DNA from: NORP294 sp047627915
Lineage (GTDB): Bacteria > Bacteroidota > Bacteroidia > Flavobacteriales_E > Vicingaceae
DNA length: 10,853 nt
Direction of reading: 5' to 3'
Assembly (NCBI GenBank): GCA_047627915.1
Contig: JBLHTZ010000070.1
Location: 1 to 10,853, forward strand
This document shows, piece by piece, positions 1 to 7,038 of this stretch. How positions within the stretch are numbered: position 1 is the stretch's first letter; each line of letters begins with the position of its first letter. The notes beneath the pieces were generated by a model. That model was not told where the DNA came from. It ran no database searches and saw nothing but the letters and a program-made list of their open reading frames with translations. The position numbers and the translations under genes were made by a program.

Positions 1-782
1 CCGGCTTTAATGATTTGAATTTTCTCCGCCTCAAAGGATTCGTAATATTTTGAAGCAGTTAAGTTTTTGCTAAAAAGTTTTAAAACTATATCGGGAGTAA
101 CATGAGCAGGAAATGGGTTGATGATACAAACGTTTAGCTTGCCATCTTCCATAGAAGCTTCAGGAGCAATCCAAGCGTTATTTCCATACTGTCCACCGTT
201 GGCGATACTCACTACAAATGCTTTTTTTTTAAGCTCTTTACCGTCAATAATTAAGTGATACTCTTCTTCTTTGTAGCCAATAAATTCGTTAATGGCGATT
301 TGAGAATAGGTTAAAAATCCTCGACTTCTGCTTTCGGAAAACTTCCAACCTACATGTGCATCAAACCCAAGGCCTGCCGTAGTTAGAAAAACTTCCCCGT
401 TTAAAGTGGCAGTGTCTACAATTTTGGTAGAAAAACGATTAATTACATCAATAGCATCTTTTATTGCAATTGGAATTTTACGATGACGCGCAAAACCATT
501 TCCAGATCCAAAAGGTATAACACCTAAAGCTACTGTGGAATTTACCAATGCTTTTCCTATTTCATTTACTGTTCCATCGCCACCAATGGCAATAACGGCA
601 TCATATCCATTCAGAATTGCTTCTTTCGCCAACTCTGTTGCATGATTTGCCATCTCTGTTTCAACAACGGTGAAAGTAATGCGATCATCAAATGCGGTTT
701 TCAATAATTCTAAGGTAGGTTTTTTACTTTTTCCTCCAGAAATAGGGTTCACAACAAATAAGATTTTCTTATTCTCCGTCAT
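1..782 (-). CDS. YegS/DgkB-type diacylglycerol (lipid) kinase, C-terminus cut by window edge
   Basis: The 260 visible codons read as a DAGK-catalytic-domain lipid kinase, which transfers phosphate from ATP to diacylglycerol or a related lipid at the inner face of the cytoplasmic membrane. Visible motifs are the N-terminal strand with Asn12-Pro13 and SGG (15-17), the nucleotide-binding GGDGTVNE (67-74), FGSGNGFA (91-98), GLGFDA (137-142), and APEASMEDGKL (206-216), whose Asp213-Gly214 matches the conserved DG of the family's second domain. Members usually have about 290-310 residues, so roughly 30-50 are missing to the left. The ATG at 780-782 lies inside the end of the upstream transferase gene (14-nt overlap), so translation is probably coupled. 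The overlap with an LTA-synthase-like gene favours diacylglycerol as substrate, but bacterial members also act on sphingoid or other lipids. Family assignment is firm; the substrate is inferred. Confidence 0.92.
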   Translation of the reverse strand, partial: MTENKKILFVVNPISGGKSKKPTLELLKTAFDDRITFTVVETEMANHATELAKEAILNGYDAVIAIGGDGTVNEIGKALVNSTVALGVIPFGSGNGFARHRKIPIAIKDAIDVINRFSTKIVDTATLNGEVFLTTAGLGFDAHVGWKFSESRSRGFLTYSQIAINEFIGYKEEEYHLIIDGKELKKKAFVVSIANGGQYGNNAWIAPEASMEDGKLNVCIINPFPAHVTPDIVLKLFSKNLTASKYYESFEAEKIQIIKA

Positions 783-2640
783 ACGTTAACTTATTGTTTA
801 CTATTCTGTTCCGATATTGCTGAAGGTAAGCCTTTAGCTGTTCTTCTAAGGTAGCAAGAGTCGCTTTTACGTTGGTCTCTTTGGAGTCTATTAAATTGTT
901 AACTAAAGCGTTGTCCTTTTTCCAGTTGTAGAAGCCTATCGTTTTGTCACCGTTAAACTGGAGGCAATAATCATCGGAGGTCAGTTGATAAATTCCATTC
1001 AAATAACTGACAGCGAAATGTATGTTCTCGTCGAAAGCAGATTGCCCGAAACTTACAATGGAGTTATCTATTCCCAATAAATCCAATGTAGTAGGGTAGA
1101 TGTCCACTTGCTGCGTAATGGTGTTTATTAACGTATCGGAGAGGTATTTTGGACAATAGTAGGCGATTGGAACTCGATACATCCCAACAGGATTATTGTA
1201 CCATTGGTTAACATTGGCTTGAGTATGATCGGCTGTAATAATAAATAAGGTGTTTTCAAACCAGGTAGTTTCTTTTGCAGTAGCAAAGAACTGTTTCAGC
1301 GCGTAGTCAGAATATCCAATGCTCTCATGAATCGGTAAAACTCCTTTCGGGAACTTACCAATGTATTGATCAGGAATAGTGTATGGATGGTGAGATGAAA
1401 GGGTAAATATTCCACTAAAAAAGGGAGCAGGCATGTTCGAAAACTGGTCTACACAATATTGCAGATAGGGTTCGTCAAATATTCCCCAATTGCCATCAAA
1501 ATCTCCTTCATTCGGATAGTCGGCTTTACCATAATAGTTATCGATTCCTGCGATTTGTGTAAAAGCTTGGAAACCCATGGTCCCGTTTGCCCCTCCATGA
1601 TAAAAAGCAGAAGAATAGCCTTGTTTTTTCAAGGTGCGGGGCAGACTTTCTATGGTATTACCTCCGTACTTACTAGAAATGTAGGAAGTATTACTCAATG
1701 TAGGAATACTCGATAAAATAGCAGGCAGTGCTTCAATGGATTTTTTGCCATTGGCAAAAGCATTTTTAAATACAATGCTTTCGTTTAACAAGCTATCTAA
1801 AAACGGAGTATAGCCTTTTCCATTGTTGTAAAAACCGATGTATTCTTGCGAAAAACTCTCAGCTATAATTAACACTACATTTAATTGTTTGGAAATACTG
1901 TCTCCTGAGAATTTTTGTATCGGACTGTAAATTGAACTTAAAGCTTCCTCTTCAAAGTAGTTCTTGACAACAATACTTTCCTTATTCGTTGATTTAATTA
2001 AGGTAAAACTAGTGTTGGTTACCAATGGAATGTTTTGAGCTTTTGCGTATTGAGACGCTTGAATCACATTCAAAGGCTTTAATTGCACCCCACCTCTAAA
2101 TCCAATAAAAGTCAAGACTGTAACTGGGAGACTAAAAATAAGGTAAGCTTTCCAGGTCAGGCGCTTCGTTTCAATTTTATCAATCTTTTCGTAAACCACT
2201 TTAACCAACCAAAAACAAAGCATAGCAAGTAGACCTAAATACCAATAATCTGCTACGAACTGAGGCAGTAAACGGAATACATCCTCCTCAATGCCCTTGG
2301 TCGTAAAAAGATCTGCAGTGGTGCGTTTTTGGGTGAATTTGAAATATTCAAAATCTAAGAAGTTACTTGCAATGGCAAGGGTGGTAGAGAATAAGAATAA
2401 GACTTTTTGTACGACCGTGTTCGAACGTGGGAAAAACCATAGCGAAACAAAAAAAGGTAAATATAAAATCGTGATTGTTATCCAATCAAAGCGTAACCCA
2501 CCAATAAAATTAATTGCTTCAGGTTGAGGGAAGTAATTTGAATTAAATAAGTAAAAAAGCACTCTAAAAAGGCTGAATAACCAAAATAGTAAGGCAAATT
2601 TTAACCCAAAAATGATGTAGGATTTTCCAAGTGATTTCAT
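769..2640 (-). CDS. LTA synthase family membrane phosphotransferase (sulfatase fold)
   Basis: This 623-residue inner-membrane protein has about five N-terminal membrane helices (near 8-33, 52-71, 78-96, 131-150 and 164-181) followed by an extracytoplasmic alkaline-phosphatase/sulfatase-fold domain (about 253-545), the architecture of LtaS. Active-site equivalents visible are Glu261 in IIAESFS (metal ligand), Ser301 in NGKKSIEALP (nucleophile position, Thr in Staphylococcus LtaS), Trp385 in DGNWGIFDE, His417-His418 in SSHHPY and Asp471-His472 in TADHTQ. LtaS enzymes move phosphoglycerol from phosphatidylglycerol to a lipid-anchored acceptor and release diacylglycerol. Gram-negative relatives decorate other envelope glycans or lipids, and since Bacteroidota lack classical lipoteichoic acid the acceptor here is unknown. 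The gene overlaps the downstream lipid kinase gene by 14 nt and is divergent from the sensor kinase at 2800. The ATG at 2640 places the first helix at the N-terminus. Confidence 0.9.
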   Translation of the reverse strand: MKSLGKSYIIFGLKFALLFWLFSLFRVLFYLFNSNYFPQPEAINFIGGLRFDWITITILYLPFFVSLWFFPRSNTVVQKVLFLFSTTLAIASNFLDFEYFKFTQKRTTADLFTTKGIEEDVFRLLPQFVADYWYLGLLAMLCFWLVKVVYEKIDKIETKRLTWKAYLIFSLPVTVLTFIGFRGGVQLKPLNVIQASQYAKAQNIPLVTNTSFTLIKSTNKESIVVKNYFEEEALSSIYSPIQKFSGDSISKQLNVVLIIAESFSQEYIGFYNNGKGYTPFLDSLLNESIVFKNAFANGKKSIEALPAILSSIPTLSNTSYISSKYGGNTIESLPRTLKKQGYSSAFYHGGANGTMGFQAFTQIAGIDNYYGKADYPNEGDFDGNWGIFDEPYLQYCVDQFSNMPAPFFSGIFTLSSHHPYTIPDQYIGKFPKGVLPIHESIGYSDYALKQFFATAKETTWFENTLFIITADHTQANVNQWYNNPVGMYRVPIAYYCPKYLSDTLINTITQQVDIYPTTLDLLGIDNSIVSFGQSAFDENIHFAVSYLNGIYQLTSDDYCLQFNGDKTIGFYNWKKDNALVNNLIDSKETNVKATLATLEEQLKAYLQQYRNRIVNNKLTYDGE

Positions 2641-2799
2641 TCGAAGTAAAAGTAAGAAGAGTTGGAAGAGTTTTTTAGTTCGACGAGTTCTTTTGAACGA
2701 TTTTCATTTACTCTACATTTAGTGCATTAAAAGTATAAAAAAGCAAGAGTTAAGGACAGACAAATTGTTACTTCTTTTGACATTAGCTATATTTGATAG
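2641..2799. other. Divergent intergenic region
   Basis: These 159 bases separate the minus-strand transferase gene from the plus-strand sensor kinase gene. The right part holds the promoter at 2765-2795. The left part contains a short imperfect direct repeat (AAGAGTT twice near 2657-2672) and a small GTTC-TTTT-GAAC palindrome near 2689-2700, either of which could be chance in AT-rich DNA. I could not find a convincing TTG/TAnnTTTG pair for the minus-strand gene, though one presumably lies here. Confidence 0.5.
2765..2795 (+). promoter_or_regulatory. Bacteroidota-type promoter for the sensor kinase
   Basis: TTG at 2765-2767 is followed after 20 bp by TATATTTG at 2788-2795, an exact match to the Bacteroidota sigma-A consensus (TTG, 17-23 bp, TAnnTTTG). 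It points at the kinase gene. Transcription would be expected to begin about 4-7 nt after the last G, at or near the proposed GTG start, leaving almost no leader. Confidence 0.6.
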
Positions 2800-3933
2800 G
2801 TGCAAGATTATTTGACAACAATAGAAGAACTTTCCAAGAGTGTAGATTTACATAAGGGGAAAATTAAAAAATTTACAAAGGAGATTTTAATTCATTCCTC
2901 AGAATCATTAATGTGTGACCGTTGTAACGTGTGGTTGTTTGAAAAGGAGCAAACCGAACTCATGTCCTTGTTGTCGTACACCAGGTCTGATCATTCCTTT
3001 AGCAAAGAAGTCTCACTCGATAATGAAACGCTTCCCAACTATTTTAGGTTTTTGCGAAAAAATGAGTTTATCGTATCTAATAATGCAAGGAGTGAGCCTA
3101 TGAATTCTGAACTGTTAGATGGCTATATTATACCAAATCAAATCACATCTATGATTGATGTTCCTTTGCGGTCGGAGGGAAAAATGATTGGAGTGATTTG
3201 TTTTGAGCACATTGAAAAGAATCACTCCTGGTCAAGTGATGAACAAAAATTTACCCAGTCTATGGCTCAATTACTTTCATTGGCTTTAGAAACAAATAAA
3301 AAAAGAAAATATAGGAAACGGCTTGAGAAAATTATAAAACAAAAGGAAGTTTTGATTACCGAAATCAACCATAGAGTTAAAAATAACATGGCAGTAATCA
3401 TTAGCTTGTTGAATCTACAAAAGAGCAAAACGGGAGATACGTATCATTCAGGATTGTTAGAGGAAGTAAAAAGTAAGGTGTACTCTATGTCGATGATTCA
3501 AGAGCAGTTGCATTCCAATAGGAATATCGACTCAATAGATTTAGCCCAATACTTACAAAGCTTAGTAACCAACCTAAATGATTCGTATGGTCAAGGTAAA
3601 AACGTTCAGTTCAATTTAGAGATGGAGAGTATAGGAGTAGATGTGTCGAATGCGATTCCATGTGGGTTAATTGCAAATGAAATACTAACAAATTCTTTTA
3701 AATACGCCTTTAACGGGCTAAATCAGAACCCTGAATTGGGCATTAAATTAGAAAAACAGGAAGGCTTTGCCCATTTGGAGTTTTATGATAATGGGACAGG
3801 CTTTGATTTAACTACTTCTAACACCGGCATGGGGTTAGAGTTAATTAAAGATCTATCTGAGCAAATAGGCGCAACAATAAGCTTTAGTACGAAGGTTGGT
3901 GTGTCGATCAAGCTTGTGATTCCAATAGATTGA
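2800..3933 (+). CDS. Soluble GAF-domain sensor histidine kinase, HisKA_2 type
   Basis: This 377-residue kinase has no membrane helix or signal peptide, so it is probably cytoplasmic. An N-terminal GAF domain (about 20-165) should sense a small ligand or redox state. A charged linker helix (166-185) leads to the HisKA_2 dimerisation/phosphotransfer motif EINHRVKNN, with His191 as predicted phospho-acceptor, followed by ISLLNLQ. The HATPase_c domain (about 280-376) shows the N-box NEILTNSFKYAF (Asn293, Asn298), the G1 box DNGTGF (330-335) and the G2 box GMGLELI (343-349). No receiver domain is fused, and no response regulator is in the window, so the partner is elsewhere. The start is GTG at 2800: an in-frame TAG sits at 2797-2799, and the first in-frame ATG (codon 38) would remove the first GAF helix. 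TTG at codon 5 is the alternative. The fold is clear; signal and output are unknown. Confidence 0.9.
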   Translation: MQDYLTTIEELSKSVDLHKGKIKKFTKEILIHSSESLMCDRCNVWLFEKEQTELMSLLSYTRSDHSFSKEVSLDNETLPNYFRFLRKNEFIVSNNARSEPMNSELLDGYIIPNQITSMIDVPLRSEGKMIGVICFEHIEKNHSWSSDEQKFTQSMAQLLSLALETNKKRKYRKRLEKIIKQKEVLITEINHRVKNNMAVIISLLNLQKSKTGDTYHSGLLEEVKSKVYSMSMIQEQLHSNRNIDSIDLAQYLQSLVTNLNDSYGQGKNVQFNLEMESIGVDVSNAIPCGLIANEILTNSFKYAFNGLNQNPELGIKLEKQEGFAHLEFYDNGTGFDLTTSNTGMGLELIKDLSEQIGATISFSTKVGVSIKLVIPID

Positions 3934-3987
3934 AGGCGCTTTCATGATTAAAGCTGATTTTACTACGATGCTAAATGCCTTCAAATC
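3928..3987 (+). other. Inverted repeat at the 3' end of the kinase gene
   Basis: GATTGAAGGC (3928-3937) pairs with GCCTTCAAATC (3977-3987) with one bulged base. Immediately inside, GCTTT (3938-3942) pairs with AAAGC (3950-3954). The left arm includes the kinase stop codon. There is no T-tract after the right arm, so a standard intrinsic terminator is doubtful; it may be a processing or attenuation structure in the kinase-barrel gap. Confidence 0.3.
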
Positions 3988-4033
3988 ATGGCAAGAATAT
4001 TGATACATGGCGTTTCAAATTAAATTATATACT

Positions 4034-4645
4034 ATGAAGAAAGGAACAATTATAGCAGTAATTCTATTGCTTTCAACAACAATATTTGCTCAGGTAAATG
4101 ATAAGGTTCGTGTAAAAGAAGTCGGCTTAACTTTCTATAATTTGGATGGCTTTGGCATGACGTATAGAGTAGGGACAGAAAACTCACTTTGGCGATTTAA
4201 TTCAGGTTATAGCAGTGGAAATGAAGTTTACATAGGAGATAATGTAAATTCAAATTTTTCGATTGGAGCAAATGTCGGTCGAGAATGGCGCAAAGAGCTG
4301 GCCTCAAAGTTAGATTTTAGATATGGTATTGATTTGCAGTATAGTTTGGGGATAAATTCAAGTAAAAATGCAAACACACCGGATATATATGAAAGAAAGT
4401 CTAAATCTCATTTTGGAGGTTTAAACTTAGTGCTAGGATTTAATTATGAAATATCAAGTTCATTATTTATTGGGGCAGAACTACTCCCTTTTGCTGGTTT
4501 TAATTACAGTGAAAACAAATCAAGTGAAGTAATTATAGATCAATTTGGAGTAGTGTATACTATAGAAAATGAAAGTTCAAGCTATACCAATCGCTTTGGA
4601 ATTCAAAATAATTCGGCTTTAATTTCAATTGTATACCAGTTCTAG
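4034..4645 (+). CDS. Small exported protein, probable outer-membrane beta-barrel
   Basis: The 203-residue product begins with a clear Sec signal peptide (MKKGTIIAVILLLSTTIFAQ, cleavage near residue 20). The rest alternates polar and hydrophobic residues in strand-like segments, for example around 30-46, 74-86, 93-107, 127-141, 143-158 and 187-203, and ends in Tyr-Gln-Phe. A C-terminal Phe preceded by a strand is typical of outer-membrane beta-barrels recognised by the BAM complex, and the length would suit about eight strands. An in-frame ATG nine codons upstream (4007) would put a polar extension before the signal peptide, so ATG 4034 is preferred. It lies 100 nt after the kinase gene on the same strand and might be co-transcribed. 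I do not recognise a specific family, and no catalytic motif is visible. Its stop interlocks with that of the convergent permease gene. Confidence 0.75.
   Translation: MKKGTIIAVILLLSTTIFAQVNDKVRVKEVGLTFYNLDGFGMTYRVGTENSLWRFNSGYSSGNEVYIGDNVNSNFSIGANVGREWRKELASKLDFRYGIDLQYSLGINSSKNANTPDIYERKSKSHFGGLNLVLGFNYEISSSLFIGAELLPFAGFNYSENKSSEVIIDQFGVVYTIENESSSYTNRFGIQNNSALISIVYQF
4642..4645. other. Interlocked convergent stop codons (CTAG)
   Basis: The palindrome CTAG supplies TAG to the plus-strand barrel gene (4643-4645) and, read on the other strand, TAG to the permease gene (4644-4642). There is no intergenic DNA between the two convergent genes, so each transcript must end inside the other gene or overlap it. 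Confidence 0.95.
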
Positions 4646-5370
4646 TATAAAAAGTACTTCGCAATCATAACAATACCACTGATTGTCATAATTAATACTA
4701 CTAATTTTCTAAAGCCTTCATCGCTCATTTTAGAAAGTAGTCTTTTGCCAAAGATGTTTCCAATGATGGCACCAAGGCCAATTAAGATTCCATAGCCCCA
4801 CAATTCGCCTTGTAATACTCCTAGGTATGTGTAGCTGCCCAATTGAGCAAAGCCTGCGAAAAAAGAGTTAGCCGTTTTGGTCGCAATAAGTTTTTCCTTT
4901 ACTAAGCCCATATTTAGGTAAAAAGGGTTTAAAACAGCTCCTGTAGCGCCAAATAAGGTAGAAATAAGAGTCACAACAAATCCCAACGGAATAAAATACC
5001 ATAATTTCATTCCAAATGAAGTCTTCTTTTTACCAAATCGGAATTGAAATGCTGTGGAAACTAAAAAGATACCCAACAGCAGTTGAATCCATTCTGCTTT
5101 AAGTTCTACAAAAATAAGCGCACCAACAACAGCTCCAAGTAGGGAAGAGGGGACATAATAAGCTACAAGCTTCCATTCAATGTCTTTCCAAAATAAGATT
5201 AGTCGTGCAGGCCTCCCAATCATGTTGCCCAAGTTTACAACTGGGGCAACAACTGCCGGACTTAAGTAAAACCCTACAATGGGTAATAAAATTAACGCAC
5301 CACCACCACCGGATAGTGTACTGACAATGTATGCGACAATTCCGCATAAAAAGAGGATGAAATAACTCAT
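4642..5370 (-). CDS. TauE/SafE family membrane permease
   Basis: This 242-residue polytopic membrane protein shows the internal duplication of the TauE/SafE (DUF81) family. The first half carries STLSGGGGALILLP (18-31) followed by PVVNLGNMIGRPARL (43-57); the second half repeats the pattern as STLFGATGAVLNPF (137-150) followed by ATKTANSFFAGFAQL (163-177). About seven or eight helices are expected in the cytoplasmic membrane. Family members are implicated in export or uptake of sulfite, sulfoacetate or other sulfur and organic anions, but most are uncharacterised and nothing here fixes the substrate. The gene starts 27 nt after the carboxyltransferase gene on the same strand, so co-transcription is likely. 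Its stop codon overlaps by 4 nt that of the convergent barrel gene. Confidence 0.88.
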   Translation of the reverse strand: MSYFILFLCGIVAYIVSTLSGGGGALILLPIVGFYLSPAVVAPVVNLGNMIGRPARLILFWKDIEWKLVAYYVPSSLLGAVVGALIFVELKAEWIQLLLGIFLVSTAFQFRFGKKKTSFGMKLWYFIPLGFVVTLISTLFGATGAVLNPFYLNMGLVKEKLIATKTANSFFAGFAQLGSYTYLGVLQGELWGYGILIGLGAIIGNIFGKRLLSKMSDEGFRKLVVLIMTISGIVMIAKYFLY

Positions 5371-5397
5371 GGAGTTAGTCTCAGTGTCTTGTTAAAA

Positions 5398-7038
5398 TCA
5401 AGTTTGAATTACACCAACGTTGTATGGCTTTTCAATTGGAGCATTGTTAGCCGCTTCAATTCCCATGGAAACCCAACGTCTAGAGTCTAACGGATCAATT
5501 ACATTGTCTACCCACAATCTACTTGCAGCATAATACGGTGAAGTTTGCTTGTCGTAACGTTCTGTAATCTCTTTTAGTAGTTTGTTCTGAGCTTCTTCAG
5601 TAATTACTTCACCTTTTGCTTTTAATGTTGCTACTTGTATTTGCAACAACGTTTTAGCAGCAGAAGCACCGCTCATTACTGCAATATTTGCTGTTGGCCA
5701 AGCTGCAATTAATCGAGGGTCATACGCCTTACCGCACATAGCATAATTTCCTGCTCCGTAACTATTTCCCATGACAATGGTAAATTTTGGAACTACAGAA
5801 TTAGCCATGGCATTTACCATCTTAGCACCATCCTTAATAATGCCGCCATGCTCAGATTTAGAACCCACCATAAAGCCTGTTACATCTTGTAAAAAGACCA
5901 ATGGAATTTTCTTTTGGTTGCAATTCATGATAAACCGAGCAGCTTTATCTGCTGAATCTGAATAAATTACTCCACCAAAGTGCATTTCTCCTGTTTTGGT
6001 TTTTACCAACTTTCGTTGATTGGCTACAATACCGACAGCCCAACCATCAATTCTAGCGTAACCGCAAACAATTGTTTTCCCGTGTAGCTCCTTGTATTCC
6101 TCAAATTCACTGTTGTCAACCAGACAGTTAATTACCTCTTTAACATCGTACTGCTTGTTTCTATCGTAAGGGATTTTACTGTACAATGCTTTTTCCTCGG
6201 TGTTCGGTTTGGCGGGTTCAGTTCTATTAAAACCTGCCTTGTTGCTTTCGCCCATTTTATCCATAATGTTGCGGATAGAAGTCAAGCAATCTTTATCGTC
6301 CTTGCTTTTGTAATCGGTAACGCCTGAAATTTCACAATGCGTAGTTGCACCACCTAAGGTTTCGTTGTCTACACTTTCTCCAATAGCAGCCTTTACTAAA
6401 TAAGAACCTGCCAAGAAAATAGAGCCGGTTTTATCTACGATAAGCGCTTCATCACTCATAATGGGTAAATAGGCACCACCTGCAACGCAAGAGCCCATTA
6501 CAGCAGCGATTTGGCTTATTCCCATGCTACTCATAATCGCATTGTTTCGAAACATTCTGCCAAAGTGCTCTTTATCCGGAAAAATTTCGTCTTGCATGGG
6601 TAAGAAAACACCTGCACTATCTACCAAGTAAATGATTGGCAAACGGTTTTCAATAGAAATTTCTTGAGCTCTTAGGTTCTTTTTGGCGGTAATGGGAAAC
6701 CATGCGCCGGCTTTTACTGTGGCATCGTTGGCTACTATAATGCAAAGCCGTTTAGAAACGTATCCAATCTTGACTACAACACCACCAGATGGGCAACCAC
6801 CATATTCCTCATACATACCTTCGCCAACAAATGAACCGATCTCAATGCAGTTGTCTTTATCGTCCAATAGAAAATCAATACGTTCTCTAGCAATTAATTT
6901 ACCCTTTGCGTGCTGCTTGTCAATTTTACTTTGACCACCTCCTAAATTGACTTCCTCTTGCTTTCTCTTCAACTCAGAAATCATCATTCTGATGCTATCG
7001 TCGTTCTTACTCTCTTCTATATCAATTTTTTTTGCCAT
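5398..7038 (-). CDS. Acyl-CoA carboxylase, carboxyltransferase (beta) subunit, methylcrotonyl-CoA carboxylase-like
   Basis: The 546-residue protein matches the full-length biotin-dependent acyl-CoA carboxyltransferase beta subunit, which moves CO2 from carboxybiotin to an acyl-CoA in the cytoplasm. It has two crotonase-like halves. The N-terminal half shows HAKGKLIARERIDFLLD (43-59), DSAGVFLPMQDEIFPD (140-155) and SCVAGGAYLPIMSDE (183-197); the C-terminal half shows KIPLVFLQDVTGFMVG (377-392), GGIIKDGAKMV (398-408) and GNSYGAGNYAMCG (424-436), where the glycine-rich turns form the oxyanion holes. The PMQDEIFPDKEHFGR segment and the spacing resemble methylcrotonyl- or geranyl-CoA carboxylase beta chains more than propionyl-CoA ones, so a role in leucine or branched-acid breakdown is plausible, but substrate is inferred. 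No biotin carboxylase/BCCP alpha subunit is in the window. The ATG at 7038 overlaps the end of the WbqC-like gene by 17 nt. Confidence 0.93.
   Translation of the reverse strand: MAKKIDIEESKNDDSIRMMISELKRKQEEVNLGGGQSKIDKQHAKGKLIARERIDFLLDDKDNCIEIGSFVGEGMYEEYGGCPSGGVVVKIGYVSKRLCIIVANDATVKAGAWFPITAKKNLRAQEISIENRLPIIYLVDSAGVFLPMQDEIFPDKEHFGRMFRNNAIMSSMGISQIAAVMGSCVAGGAYLPIMSDEALIVDKTGSIFLAGSYLVKAAIGESVDNETLGGATTHCEISGVTDYKSKDDKDCLTSIRNIMDKMGESNKAGFNRTEPAKPNTEEKALYSKIPYDRNKQYDVKEVINCLVDNSEFEEYKELHGKTIVCGYARIDGWAVGIVANQRKLVKTKTGEMHFGGVIYSDSADKAARFIMNCNQKKIPLVFLQDVTGFMVGSKSEHGGIIKDGAKMVNAMANSVVPKFTIVMGNSYGAGNYAMCGKAYDPRLIAAWPTANIAVMSGASAAKTLLQIQVATLKAKGEVITEEAQNKLLKEITERYDKQTSPYYAASRLWVDNVIDPLDSRRWVSMGIEAANNAPIEKPYNVGVIQT

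Noticed and set aside
1459..1716. Plus-strand open frame of 85 codons
   Set aside because: It lies antisense within the LTA-synthase-like gene, whose catalytic residues are intact, and its translation shows no domain or signal peptide.
2291..2527. Plus-strand open frame of 78 codons
   Set aside because: Antisense to the membrane-helix part of the transferase gene; the basic composition comes from the opposite strand's hydrophobic codons.
4007..4033. Upstream ATG extending the barrel protein by nine residues
   Set aside because: The signal peptide begins at the second Met (4034); the polar extension would not fit a Sec signal.
5771..5965. Plus-strand open frame inside the carboxyltransferase gene
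   Set aside because: It shadows a region encoding conserved catalytic motifs on the minus strand and shows no features of its own.
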